Source of the DNA: Nostoc sp. UHCC 0926
Lineage (GTDB): Bacteria; Cyanobacteriota; Cyanobacteriia; Cyanobacteriales; Nostocaceae
Assembly: GCF_028623165.1 (NCBI RefSeq)
Contig: NZ_CP117772.1
Location: 868,001-932,000, forward strand
Length of the DNA stretch: 64,000 nt
Direction of reading: 5' to 3'
Shown: piece after piece, positions 36,435 to 44,392 of the stretch
Layout of the letters: each line of letters opens with the position of its first letter
How positions within the stretch are numbered: position 1 is the first letter of the stretch
Made by a program: the position numbers and the translations under genes
The notes under the pieces: generated by a model
What the model was told of the DNA's origin: nothing
Database searches by the model: none
What the model saw: only the letters and a program-made list of their open reading frames with translations

Positions 36435-37443
36435 TTAAGCAAGCCTTCTAAGCATTAACCGAATCATTGCAACCTGGACAAATGTTTCATGGGTCTGCGG
36501 TAAAATCTCGTAGTCCTTGCTCAAGCGACGACACCAATTGAACCAACCAAAACTACGTTCAACAACCCAACGTCTGGGCAGAAGTACAAAGCTTTTAGTA
36601 TCAGTTGGACGACGCACAACCTCCAAAATCCATCTATAAGTATCCATAACCCATTTCCTAAACCCCTCACCTTGATACCCAGCATCAACCCAAATACAAA
36701 CTAATCGTGTCAAGCGATCGCTAATTCGTTGACGTGCGGACACAAATAATTTTTTCGCGCCAGCCTGGTCAGATTCATACGCTGAGGTGACTACGACCAT
36801 CAGTACCAATCCAAGAGTGTCAAACAATTTTGGATTTTGGATTTTGGATTTTGGATTAACCCCGTGCCTCTTGGGTACTTGGCTCTGAAGATTTTAGATT
36901 GACGATAGCGCAGCGTTAGCGAGTCCACGAGCGAATGATTGAATTTATTCCGCCCACCAGGGGCGGGGCATGAACCGAAGTAATTCTTGGTTTTTTAATC
37001 TAAAATCTAAAATCTAAAATCTAAAATTCGTAGTCAACGAGAAAATGCCGTTTACGTCCCTTGACCCGCTTGCCTGAATCAAAACCAACCGCTTTTGACA
37101 CCATCGTTCCAATCTCTATCGATTGGCTATCAATTATTGCTGCACTTGGGTTGGGTTCACGGTCTTCGACAACACGTACCCACTGCTGAAGTTTATGGTT
37201 CATCTTCTCCCATGTGCCATCCAAGCGCCATTTGCGGAAGTAATAATACACCGTCTGCCAGTTGGGAAAGTCGTGAGGCATCATTCGCCACGCACAACCC
37301 GTGCAAAGGATGTAAAAGATGGCATTAATCACTGCACGTAGGTCAACACAACGAGGACGGCACGCTGGATTTTCTAAAGGGATGAGGGTCGAGAGTAATT
37401 CCCATTGTTCCGAAGTGAGGTCACTTGGGTATGATTTAGACAT
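36435..37443 (-). pseudogene. IS5-family transposase, cut by a nested element
   Basis: The N-terminal piece, 37021-37443 (140 aa), carries LTSEQWELLSTLIP, CAWRMMPHDFPNWQTVYYYF and the catalytic AAIIDSQSIE, and ends RKRHFLVD. The C-terminal piece, 36435-36827, resumes with DTLGLVLMVVVTSAYESDQA and VCIWVDAGYQGEGFRKW, followed by the glutamate region VVERSFGWFNWCRRLSKDYE. Without the nested insert and one TCAA copy the frame reads HFLVD-TLGLV. The transposase is therefore dead only because of the insert. Confidence 0.9.
36824..37033. repeat. Nested MITE-like element with heptamer and octamer repeats
   Basis: This insert of about 210 bp lies in the IS5-type transposase and is flanked by TCAA on both sides (36820-36823 and 37034-37037). 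Its ends carry tandem short repeats, ATTTTGG units on the left and ATCTAAA units on the right. The centre has a short GC-rich palindromic block. There is no coding content. Similar repeat-ended elements are common in Nostoc-type genomes. Confidence 0.85.
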
Positions 37444-38118
37444 GGCTCTAGTAACGCTGTCGCATTTTTATCTACTGACAGAATACCGTTACTGGAGCCT
37501 TTTTTGACTTTCTAAACATCCTCTTAGGCAGCTTGCAAGAGATTTGGACAACCACGGCGTTAAATTTTGGCTTGATGAAGCTGAAATAAACGTTGGAGAC
37601 TCTTTAATAGAGAAAATCAGAAGTGGTTTGGATAAAGTAGACTATGTTGCTATTATTCTATCTCCGAATTCAATTGTCTCATCTTGGGTACAGCGAGAAA
37701 TAGATGTAGCCATGAATCAAGAGATTAAGGGGAGAAGAGTTAAGGTTCTTCCGATTATGTATCGTAACTGTGAATTACCGGGGTTTTTACTTGGTAAGTC
37801 TTATGCTGACTTTACCGAAGAATCTCGGTATGAAGATGCCTTTGCAAAACTTGTGCGTAGTATTGGGGTTGTATTCAATAAAAACGCTCTTGAAAGCAAT
37901 CTTACTGATGCTACTTTAGGTCAAGCATTGGATAAAGCAGCGATAATAAATCTTCCTTTATTTAGTAAGCCATTTCACAGACCATTCCAATATATAGGCA
38001 TGAGCATTGCCTCCGCCTCAACTGCCGTAGGGCAGGAACCGAATGAAGTCGGCAATATAATTATTGATAATGATGATTGTCATATGCTCCTTGAGGCCGA
38101 GGGTAATCTCATCAATTA

Positions 38119-39172
38119 TAGCGGTTCTCAGTTGGGTACAATATAGTAACAGCAGTGAGTGAACCATCCAATAATGTCTTTTTTAGTTACTGCATTCAGA
38201 GCATTTGTAATGGCCTCGTCTAACTCAAGATAAGTTCTAGCAGTTTGCGATGCCTGCGGCGGGCGAAGCCTACGCAAAAACTCTTTTACCTTCGACCAAC
38301 AGTTTTCAATGGGTGAAAAATCAGGAGAATAAGGAGATAAGTAGACCAGCCTTGCTCCAACGGCTTCAATGGCTTCCTTGATACCTGTGACTTTGTGAGA
38401 ACTGAAATTATCCATGACTACACAAGCGCCTGGCCAAAGATTCGGAACCAAAACCTGAGTGACATAAGTTTCAAATGCTGAGGCATTAGTACCTCCGGTA
38501 AAAGTCATGGCGGCAATAATGCCTTCTGTTGACATTGCTCCAATCATGGTCACATTTTTTCCTCGCCCGTCAGGACAATTACCATAAGCACGACTACCTT
38601 GAGGCGAACGAGCAAAGCGTCTAGTCATGGCTATGTTAACTCCGGCCTCATCGATAAATATCAAGTCCTCTAAGTTTACCGAGCCAATGGTTGTCCAATA
38701 CTCTGCTCTTAGTTTTTGTACTCGTTCTGTATATTTTTCGCTTGCGTGCAATGTTTTTTTTACGCGTCAAATTCAGCTTTTGGGTGACTCTGCCCATTGT
38801 GGAGCGACTTATTTTTACCTGAGTCTTTTGTTCTAATCGTTCGCACAATTCTACTAAAGTAGCATCATTATCTGATTCTACTAATAACTCTACCATTGTC
38901 AGTTGCTCATTATTGAGCTTCGATTTTTGACCTCCACCGTGAGGCTTTGCCTCAACTGTTCCATTGCTACGGTATCGTCTCAGTAAACTTTGAACAAAAC
39001 TCAAGCTGACGCTAAATCTTTTTGCCAGTTGTCTTTGAGAGCCTTCTTTATTGTTATGTGCATTCATCACTTTCTGGCGCAGATCACAGGAGTAAGGTTT
39101 CATTCCACAGGCACTTAGACTTTAATATACTCAATCATCCCATACTGTATTGCACTCAAGCAGGAACCGCTA
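38119..39172 (-). mobile_element. IS630-family insertion sequence
   Basis: Inverted ends TAGCGGTTCTCAG and TAGCGGTTCCTGC (read inward) are flanked by duplicated TA. The element carries two overlapping transposase frames. It is inserted in the 3' part of the TIR gene, and removal restores the frame exactly. Its ends match those of the MITE at 43745-43847, which it could mobilise. Confidence 0.9.
38128..39103 (-). CDS. IS630-family transposase made by programmed frameshift
   Basis: OrfA (38648-39103, 151 aa) is the helix-turn-helix part (CDLRQKVMNAHNNKEGSQRQ, then FSVSLSFVQSLLRRYRSNG). OrfB (38128-38751, 207 aa) is the DDE domain with LIFIDEAGVN, CVVMDNFSSHKVT and SPIENCWSKVKEF. The frames meet at a run of eight A on the minus strand (38754-38761), where a +1 (or -2) slip joins NLTRKK to TLHASEKYTERV. 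This is the classical IS630 frameshift arrangement, so the element is probably active. LRRLRPPQASQ in OrfB is encoded by a short dispersed palindrome (38250-38276). Confidence 0.88.
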
Positions 39173-39420
39173 TATGTTGAAGTTGATCTGAAGAAAACCG
39201 CACCTCATTTGCAAACACAAGAGTTTGACTCAGTACCAATACTTGGATCACTTAGTATAAATCCATCGGAAATAGAACTTTCACGAAAGCAGACACACTT
39301 CCACACTTATTATGACCACAGGAAAAAACTAAAAATAAGTGTTTCTTGTTTATATGATGGAGCTCCTTTAACAGTAGGCTTTAGTGCAAAATACTATGGA
39401 ATGTAAAATAAAGAAAAGTC

Positions 39421-39582
39421 TCAATTCAACGCTGCTAGAATACCTAACAAGCGGCTGCACGCGGAACGGAGGCTAACGAGATAATCCAAAAGCGTCTGCA
39501 CAGGAACTCTAGTACCAGCAAAGACTGGGGTGCCGCCCATAATTTCAGGGAATGCGCTAATAATTGGCAAGCCTTTAAGCAT
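39421..39582 (-). pseudogene. DUF433-type antitoxin, C-terminus replaced by repeat sequence
   Basis: From ATG 39582, preceded by GGAGG, the product begins LKGLPIISAFPEIMGGTPVF, then AGTRVPVQTLLDYL. This is the N-terminal half of DUF433 (VapB45-like) antitoxins. After DYL the sequence departs from the family and ends within an attC-like repeat (around 39437-39475). The usual C-terminal helices that contact DNA or toxin are missing. No PIN-type toxin partner is adjacent. Confidence 0.65.
39433..39480 (-). repeat. attC-like half repeat
   Basis: On the minus strand the sequence GCGTGCAGCCGCTTGTTAGGT ends in GTTAGGT, which satisfies the GTTRRRY core of integron attC sites. The complementary left half is not complete. 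A related repeat occurs at 40671-40744. The call rests on pattern only. Confidence 0.35.
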
Positions 39583-39889
39583 AAGTCTTTGACCTCCAGG
39601 TTCTGTACTTAATAGTCTATCAATTCTCATGATATAGAATCACAGTTCAGTCTTGATTTTGATTATGAGCTACCAATCCTTTATACAACGCCAGATTTTT
39701 TAGGAGTCAAGCGGACTACAAACACCCCGACTAAGTTTCTGAATCCTACACGTACTAACAAAGCGGTCCATGTTTGTTGTTGCTTATACAATCTTTTAGC
39801 TTAAGGGTTCTTAAATTCTCGCAGGGCTATTTGGGCAACGAGATTTTGTTGTTATGCTTAAATTATGAGAGCAAGTAGCTAAATTTAGA

Positions 39890-40288
39890 TTGGCGGTTTG
39901 TAACGTGGATGTTCTAATTGAGTCAACAAGACGCTTTGAGAAGGATCTTGCTAAGTTAAGCGAAGATGAGAAAGCAACAGCGATTCAAAAAATTAACGAT
40001 TGCGCTAGCCTCTTCCCAACTCAAAAAGCTGATGTTTATCGTAAGTTGCGTCGTCTTCCTCTACTGTCATATCTTAATGGTTACGAATCTTCGCTGTATA
40101 CGCTACGGATTTCTCAAAAACTAAGGGTGATTTTGGCAGTTGACGAAGATCCAATTTTTGGGCAAGTTATTTTTACTCTTTTTCGAGTAGTCAAACACGA
40201 TGACCTCGATAAAGCATATAAAGATGTAGCAGAATCTTTGTATCAAGAGCTACTCCATGACAATCGAGAAATTGCCCAGATCCCGTAA
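39890..40288 (+). CDS. RelE/ParE-like toxin candidate
   Basis: The product is about 130 aa; the start is TTG 39890 or, more likely, GTG 39905. ESTRRFEKDLAKLSEDEKAT near the N-terminus and LRISQKLRVILAVDEDPIFG in the centre resemble the helix pair and beta sheet of RelE/ParE-type mRNA interferases and gyrase inhibitors. The C-terminal DLDKAYKDVAESLYQELLHD is an added helix. The gene is followed after 8 bases by another small gene, the typical spacing of a toxin-antitoxin pair. No canonical antitoxin is recognisable, so the pair may be atypical. Confidence 0.5.
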   Translation: MAVCNVDVLIESTRRFEKDLAKLSEDEKATAIQKINDCASLFPTQKADVYRKLRRLPLLSYLNGYESSLYTLRISQKLRVILAVDEDPIFGQVIFTLFRVVKHDDLDKAYKDVAESLYQELLHDNREIAQIP

Positions 40289-40296
40289 GCTTGTTT

Positions 40297-40632
40297 ATGG
40301 CGCAAACCCTTACTCTGTGTGATGAATACGGCATTATTTACGAAGCTATGAAGATTTTGCCAGATGACGACCTAAAGATTTGTTTTCTAGAAGCATTGGC
40401 AGAACTTGAAGATAACGAGTGTCACAGAACAAGAAAATTTCCAAAAACGAGACTGCACAAAGTAAAGGGTGTAAAGCAAGCAATTTATCGTGCTGATATC
40501 GATAAAGTCTCAGGCTGGCGTATCCACGTTCAATACATTAGTGGGCAAATTCATCTCAAGGATGTTATTGAAGGGCAAAGGCACGATGATGTAATTGAGG
40601 TGATTAAATCGAAAAAAGGGCGCTACGAGTAA
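40297..40632 (+). CDS. Small protein paired with the RelE-like gene
   Basis: The 111-aa product starts at ATG 40297. The C-terminal half (RADIDKVSGWRIHVQYISGQ, then IHLKDVIEGQRHDDVIEVIK) looks like a small alpha/beta domain with a terminal GRYE. I have an impression of a cyanobacterial family found as the second gene in small toxin-like pairs, but cannot name it. The first half is acidic and helical (ILPDDDLKICFLEALAELED). It may neutralise or cooperate with the preceding protein. An attC-like repeat follows 40 bases later. Confidence 0.55.
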   Translation: MAQTLTLCDEYGIIYEAMKILPDDDLKICFLEALAELEDNECHRTRKFPKTRLHKVKGVKQAIYRADIDKVSGWRIHVQYISGQIHLKDVIEGQRHDDVIEVIKSKKGRYE

Positions 40633-40670
40633 TTCTCAAGCCTATTTACCGCCGCACCCTAACAAGTCGC

Positions 40671-40744
40671 TGCACCAGAACGCCTCAAAATAGTCGGTTG
40701 AGTTGCAAAGGTTGTCTGCGTCTAGTGAGTTTAGCTGTTAACAC
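40671..40744. repeat. attC-like imperfect inverted repeat
   Basis: The sequence starts CTAACAAGTCGCTGCACCAG and ends AGTGAGTTTAGCTGTTAAC. The two ends pair imperfectly with the bulges and asymmetry typical of integron attC folded strands (about 74 bases). The terminal cores are degenerate. It follows the toxin-like pair directly, as a cassette recombination site would. Confidence 0.4.
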
Positions 40745-40910
40745 ATATGTGATTTTGTATACCCCATTTTTTGCTATTCTTACAGTTATGAATTGATGCA
40801 CACCTTGAACATTGCTGCCGCGATGTCTACGACAGGCTATTTGGCGTCGCTCGAATTCATACTTCTATGCAACGCCAGTTTTTTTATTGCTTTAGAATCT
40901 TAGCTGTAAG

Positions 40911-42350
40911 TTATGGTGTTGTGGTAGCCCTTTCGGTTGACTTCTGGCTTCTGACTCCTGCCCACACAGTAAGTGGTTGTCCGACTTGCTTATACAGCAA
41001 GCTTTCTAAAATCACGCCATTATTGTTGGCGGTGAGAGTCTTATTCGGCTGACGCAGGGATTCATAAAAGCCGTTGTACCAGCCGTCCTTAGAGTTAAGG
41101 TTAGCTTGGACAAAATCAAATAACTGCCTGGTGTAAGTAGTATTATAAAGTACATGCCAACCGATCGCAGCTTTGGCACTGAGGAATCGCAAATCATTGT
41201 GCTGTTGTCGGGTATCTGTGATGGTTGCCCAAGGTTCTCCATTGACAAACAAGCTGCTGTAAACAAAGTATGGAGGACGATCCAAGTTGTCTTCGGTAAC
41301 GGCAGTTAATTGTTTTGTCGCTTCATAACGCGCTGCTTGAGCGGCCAAAATCCGATCAGCATAAGCTTTAGGCAAAGATTGAAACCCAGTTTCGATACCA
41401 TCTAAGATATAGGGTTCGCTAAGAACGTAGTTATTCGCTCCAGAGTTTTTATAGTCCCGTTGGTCGTAAGGAATTCCCTGTCCGTAAAGATCAACAAAGG
41501 CAGTATGGGACTCATAATCCAAGGCATGCTTAACATCCAAGCCCCAAAGCTTCAAACCATAGGCAGCATAATTTTCATACCCTAAGCGACCTTCTTGGTT
41601 ATATTGTTCTTTGCCTTTAATAACGGCAGTACCGTACATTTGTCCATTTTTGGTAAGACGGTTGACTTGCCAATGTTTCCAAACGTCTGTGGAAAGCGAT
41701 CGCAACTGTGGATACTTTGCCTCGACAATTTTTAGCCAGATTGCCATCCGCCCTAAATCGATGGCTGACCAACCAATTTCTTCGCGTTTTTCTAGTTGAC
41801 CATAATTAACTGGTAAGAGGGTTTTTGCATTGTAGACTTTGTTGGGCAGTTCACCTTTGTATAAGGGCATAGATGCCAGTGTTTTCAACATTTTGCTCAT
41901 TTTTGCTTCAAATTCAGCCGCAGGCACGATATTGAGTTCTCTAGCACTGACTAAGGCTGCGATCGCTGCTGCTTGATCCCACATCGTCACAGACTTAAAA
42001 CCATCGACAGAATTAACTAAGGCAGTTTCATTGTTCCAGTTACGCTGAAAGTACAACCATGCTTGACGACCAGTTGCAGTTTCCTCTGGAGTTAATGATC
42101 CGACTCCAGGAGCAACATAGGGAGTCTTAGCTTCTGTTAGTTGGTTCTTAGTAATAGGTGTCCCTTGCAAAACTAAAGATTTTGCATCAAGGCTGGCAGT
42201 TGATATTTTAGATTTTGCTATGGGAGCAGTCTGAGAAAGTTGCTTAGACCAAAAATTTAAAATTGCGATCGCTATTACGGCGGTAACAACTCCTCCTACA
42301 GAAGCTAATATGGACAAACTCTTAGGTGGTGGTTGAAAATCAGAACTCAT
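40911..42350 (-). CDS. Membrane-anchored DUF3131 protein
   Basis: The 479-aa product has an N-terminal membrane helix (LSILASVGGVVTAVIAIAIL) and then one DUF3131 domain (residues about 85-460). Landmarks are GRQAWLYFQRNWNNETALV, VTMWDQAAAIAAL, LPNKVYNAKTLLPVNYG, GWSAIDLGRMAIWL and QEGRLGYENYAAYGLKLWGL. It is the third DUF3131 gene of the window. The integron-like island separates it from the other two, so the island probably landed in one polysaccharide cluster. The likely location is the outer face of the inner membrane. Confidence 0.88.
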   Translation of the reverse strand: MSSDFQPPPKSLSILASVGGVVTAVIAIAILNFWSKQLSQTAPIAKSKISTASLDAKSLVLQGTPITKNQLTEAKTPYVAPGVGSLTPEETATGRQAWLYFQRNWNNETALVNSVDGFKSVTMWDQAAAIAALVSARELNIVPAAEFEAKMSKMLKTLASMPLYKGELPNKVYNAKTLLPVNYGQLEKREEIGWSAIDLGRMAIWLKIVEAKYPQLRSLSTDVWKHWQVNRLTKNGQMYGTAVIKGKEQYNQEGRLGYENYAAYGLKLWGLDVKHALDYESHTAFVDLYGQGIPYDQRDYKNSGANNYVLSEPYILDGIETGFQSLPKAYADRILAAQAARYEATKQLTAVTEDNLDRPPYFVYSSLFVNGEPWATITDTRQQHNDLRFLSAKAAIGWHVLYNTTYTRQLFDFVQANLNSKDGWYNGFYESLRQPNKTLTANNNGVILESLLYKQVGQPLTVWAGVRSQKSTERATTTP

Positions 42351-42872
42351 ACGGATTAAAGCCTCATATTATAAATTACTGTTATGCAGTGGTCAGACAG
42401 CTTAGGAGATTAGCAAATCGAAGAGAGCAGCTCTGACAGCTATCCATAGCAGACTTGTCTAAGCAGGATGGCAGGGGCTATACTTGCGTAGTTTCACCAA
42501 ATACATTTTTCCCAACTTTTAAATGTAACTAACAATGACATTGTATTTATTGATGAAGCCTGTCAGTATCTCGCTCACTTGCTCAAAGTAAGACTATTTA
42601 CCAAAAAGAGATTTCCCTGACTAAGAAAGCCATGAAGCAAGTCGAGTCTAGATTACAGCGAAATCCACTTTTCCCCAAATGGGATATCTTGATTCAACCA
42701 CTTTAGCTGGTAATTTCTTTTTCAAAAATCACCTAAATTATTTTTTCTCACTTGTGAGAAATTCAAGCTAACATTACAATGCAGCCGACTGACATGAGAT
42801 CTTAGTGGTGCATCAAAGACCTCAGTAGCCGCTGATTTGAGACATTATACAGATGGCGCAAGAGGTCTACGT
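42351..42872. other. Intergenic region, nothing identified
   Basis: About 520 bases between divergent genes. There is an AT-rich stretch near 42720-42780 just upstream of the methyltransferase gene. I see no gene, repeat or obvious operator. Confidence 0.4.
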
Positions 42873-43460
42873 ATGGACAAAGATCAACTTAAGCGGGTTT
42901 TGACGGAGCGGATGGCAATCGGTCCTGGTCAGCCGTGGTTTGAGTCTAGGGTAGACCCCATCGACCAGTTTGTGCCTCCTGACTTCACGTTGAGCCAGAT
43001 TTTCTTCACACAACAAACCGCTTCCACGCTCGTGTGCGCCCTGGATGTATATGCGAATCCCTGTTGCCTTTGTACACCTCGGCTTGCAGCCGAATGGTTT
43101 CGACGAGGGCGTCGGGTCACGCTTCTAGACATCGACCCGAAATTTGCCGAATTCGCGGATTTCCTCCCTTATGATTTGCGGGAGCCGCAGCCGATTAACC
43201 GAGAATTTGATGTGATTGTCGTTGATCCCCCGTTCTTCATCCCTGAGCCAGTGTATCAGGCGATCAATATTCTAACTGGCGATCGCCGACCGGATCTATT
43301 CTTGGTGTTCGCCGTCGAACACGAAGCAGAACTGCTGCGGCTTTTTGCCGAGTATCGACTCCAACCGACAGATTTCAATCTGCGCCATAGCAATGTAAAA
43401 GTTAGTCACCAGCCGTTATTTCGGTTGTACGGTAGTCAGCCCAATTTGGTCTGTAGGTGA
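42873..43460 (+). CDS. Putative SAM-dependent N6-adenine-type methyltransferase
   Basis: From ATG 42873 (AGAGG seven bases upstream) the product has 195 residues. VTLLDIDPKFAEFADFLPYD supplies the acidic SAM-binding strand and IVVDPPFFIPEPVY the DPPF catalytic motif of N6-adenine or related methyltransferases. The N-terminal half (FTLSQIFFTQQTASTLV) may form the fold's start. It is shorter than restriction-modification enzymes and has no target-recognition domain, so a protein, RNA or orphan DNA target is possible. GC content is visibly higher than in the neighbours, suggesting transfer. Confidence 0.65.
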   Translation: MDKDQLKRVLTERMAIGPGQPWFESRVDPIDQFVPPDFTLSQIFFTQQTASTLVCALDVYANPCCLCTPRLAAEWFRRGRRVTLLDIDPKFAEFADFLPYDLREPQPINREFDVIVVDPPFFIPEPVYQAINILTGDRRPDLFLVFAVEHEAELLRLFAEYRLQPTDFNLRHSNVKVSHQPLFRLYGSQPNLVCR

Positions 43461-43465
43461 GAACT

Positions 43466-43574
43466 ATGCTGCTAAACCAGGTGCTGCACCTGACTGGGCC
43501 TGCCATACTAGTTTCGGCAGCATCAAGCTCTGGCGGCGACCCAGCCCTTTCAACGCGAACGAACGAACTAGTAT
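43466..43574 (+). pseudogene. Short 5' fragment of an unknown gene cut by an IS701-like element
   Basis: From ATG 43466, five bases after the methyltransferase stop, the frame reads LLNQVLHLTGPAILVSAASS and then runs into the terminal repeat of the IS701-like remnant at 43575. The remainder of the gene is not found on the other side. I do not recognise it. The tight spacing suggests it was co-transcribed with the methyltransferase. Confidence 0.45.
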
Positions 43575-43648
43575 CCCTCTTCTGTCACTTTCCGAGTATT
43601 CTGAATAAAAGGATTAAAAGAAAAAACTCTCTTCAGGTAAGCAGGGCA

Positions 43649-44065
43649 ATGGATGTGGAATTACAAATCCTGAAACATTTGGCTAGAGACGCCCACCCAA
43701 CAGTTGCGATCGTAGATGAATATTGTGCAGAGTATAAGGACTTATAGCGGTTCTCGTTTACGTGAGGTACATCCGTAGGGGCACGGCACTGCCGTGCCCC
43801 TACACCTAGCGATATAATGTTGTACCGCATCTGAATGGGAACCGCTATATTTAAAGAAGTCAGGAATTATGAGTGCTTCAAAAATTTACACATGGGGATA
43901 GTATCAACGATAAAAAGAAAATCGTTACCAGAAATAGCAAAGGTAGTAAGTATAAAATCGGCACAATCATTACACCATTTCTTAGCAAATTCAGACTGGT
44001 CAGTAAATAAGTTAAAACAACGAAGATTAAATAAATATTTATCCCTGGTTAAGTATTTTTCCTAA
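43649..44065 (+). pseudogene. IS701-like transposase N-terminus
   Basis: The sequence before the MITE reads MDVELQILKHLARDAHPTVA, then IVDEYCAEYKDL. After it comes FKEVRNYECFKNLHMGIVST and KSLPEIAKVVSIKSAQSLHH. Removing the MITE and one TA gives a continuous frame (DL-FKEV). The frame ends at LNKYLSLVKYFS, so the catalytic domain is deleted. Confidence 0.8.
43745..43847. repeat. MITE related to the IS630 element at 38119
   Basis: The 103-bp element has ends TAGCGGTTCTC and TAGCGGTTCCC (read inward) flanked by TA. These match the ends of the IS630 element at 38119-39172. The centre is the hairpin GTAGGGGCACGG..CCGTGCCCCTAC. No coding content. Confidence 0.88.
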
Positions 44066-44392
44066 TTCACATTTAGTTCTGGGATTCAATCATTTAATTG
44101 CTGCAATGAATCAATTTAAACCCTGTTATTCTTCTGGATGATTTAGCTTATTTACTACTTGCTTATTCCGGAAAGTGACAGAAGAGGGGTAACGGTATCC
44201 AGTCAGCACTTACTATACCTCCATCCCAAGGTTCTACTTATGGTATTTTGTCATTAAACTTAACTTGTTGAGAATTAATTAGCTGGCATTACCCAAGCTA
44301 TTTTGAGAGTTCCTGACTTGACTGGAAAAGTCAGGTAGGGTATGGGATCTAAGAGTCTTTCCCCTATACCTCATGCCCTATTCGGTAAAAAA

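Larger units (their letters stand above)
36404..37523 (-). mobile_element. IS5-family (IS1031-like) insertion sequence, itself interrupted
   Basis: Inverted ends are GAGGATGTTTGGAAAGT and, read inward, GAGGATGTTTAGAAAGT. TTA is duplicated at 36401-36403 and 37524-37526. The element carries a two-piece transposase because another element of about 210 bp sits inside it at 36824-37033. It lies in codon 18 of the TIR gene. Confidence 0.9.
36352..39406 (+). pseudogene. TIR-domain gene interrupted by two insertion sequences
   Basis: Three pieces make one gene. Bases 36352-36403 encode MTVSLFLSHNKEDKPFV. Bases 37527-38118 continue with RQLARDLDNHGVKFWLDEAE and the rest of a TIR domain (VDYVAIILSPNSIVSSWVQR, EIDVAMNQE, VKVLPIMYRNCELPGFL), then a domain of unknown type. 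Bases 39175-39406 finish with VEVDLKKTAPHLQTQEFD to KYYGM. Removing the IS5-type element and one TTA copy, and the IS630 element and one TA copy, restores the frame at both joints (PFV-RQLA and LINY-VEVD). The Glu in the WLDEAEINVGDS region matches the position of the catalytic Glu of NAD-cleaving TIRs, but I cannot confirm activity. Bacterial TIR proteins often serve in phage defence. Confidence 0.9.
43575..44188 (+). mobile_element. IS701-like remnant with a MITE inside
   Basis: Inverted ends CCCTCTTCTGTCACTTTCCG are perfect at 43575-43594 and, inverted, 44169-44188. Between them are only the first 105 or so codons of the transposase, interrupted by a MITE. The element is internally deleted and cannot move by itself. 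Confidence 0.8.
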
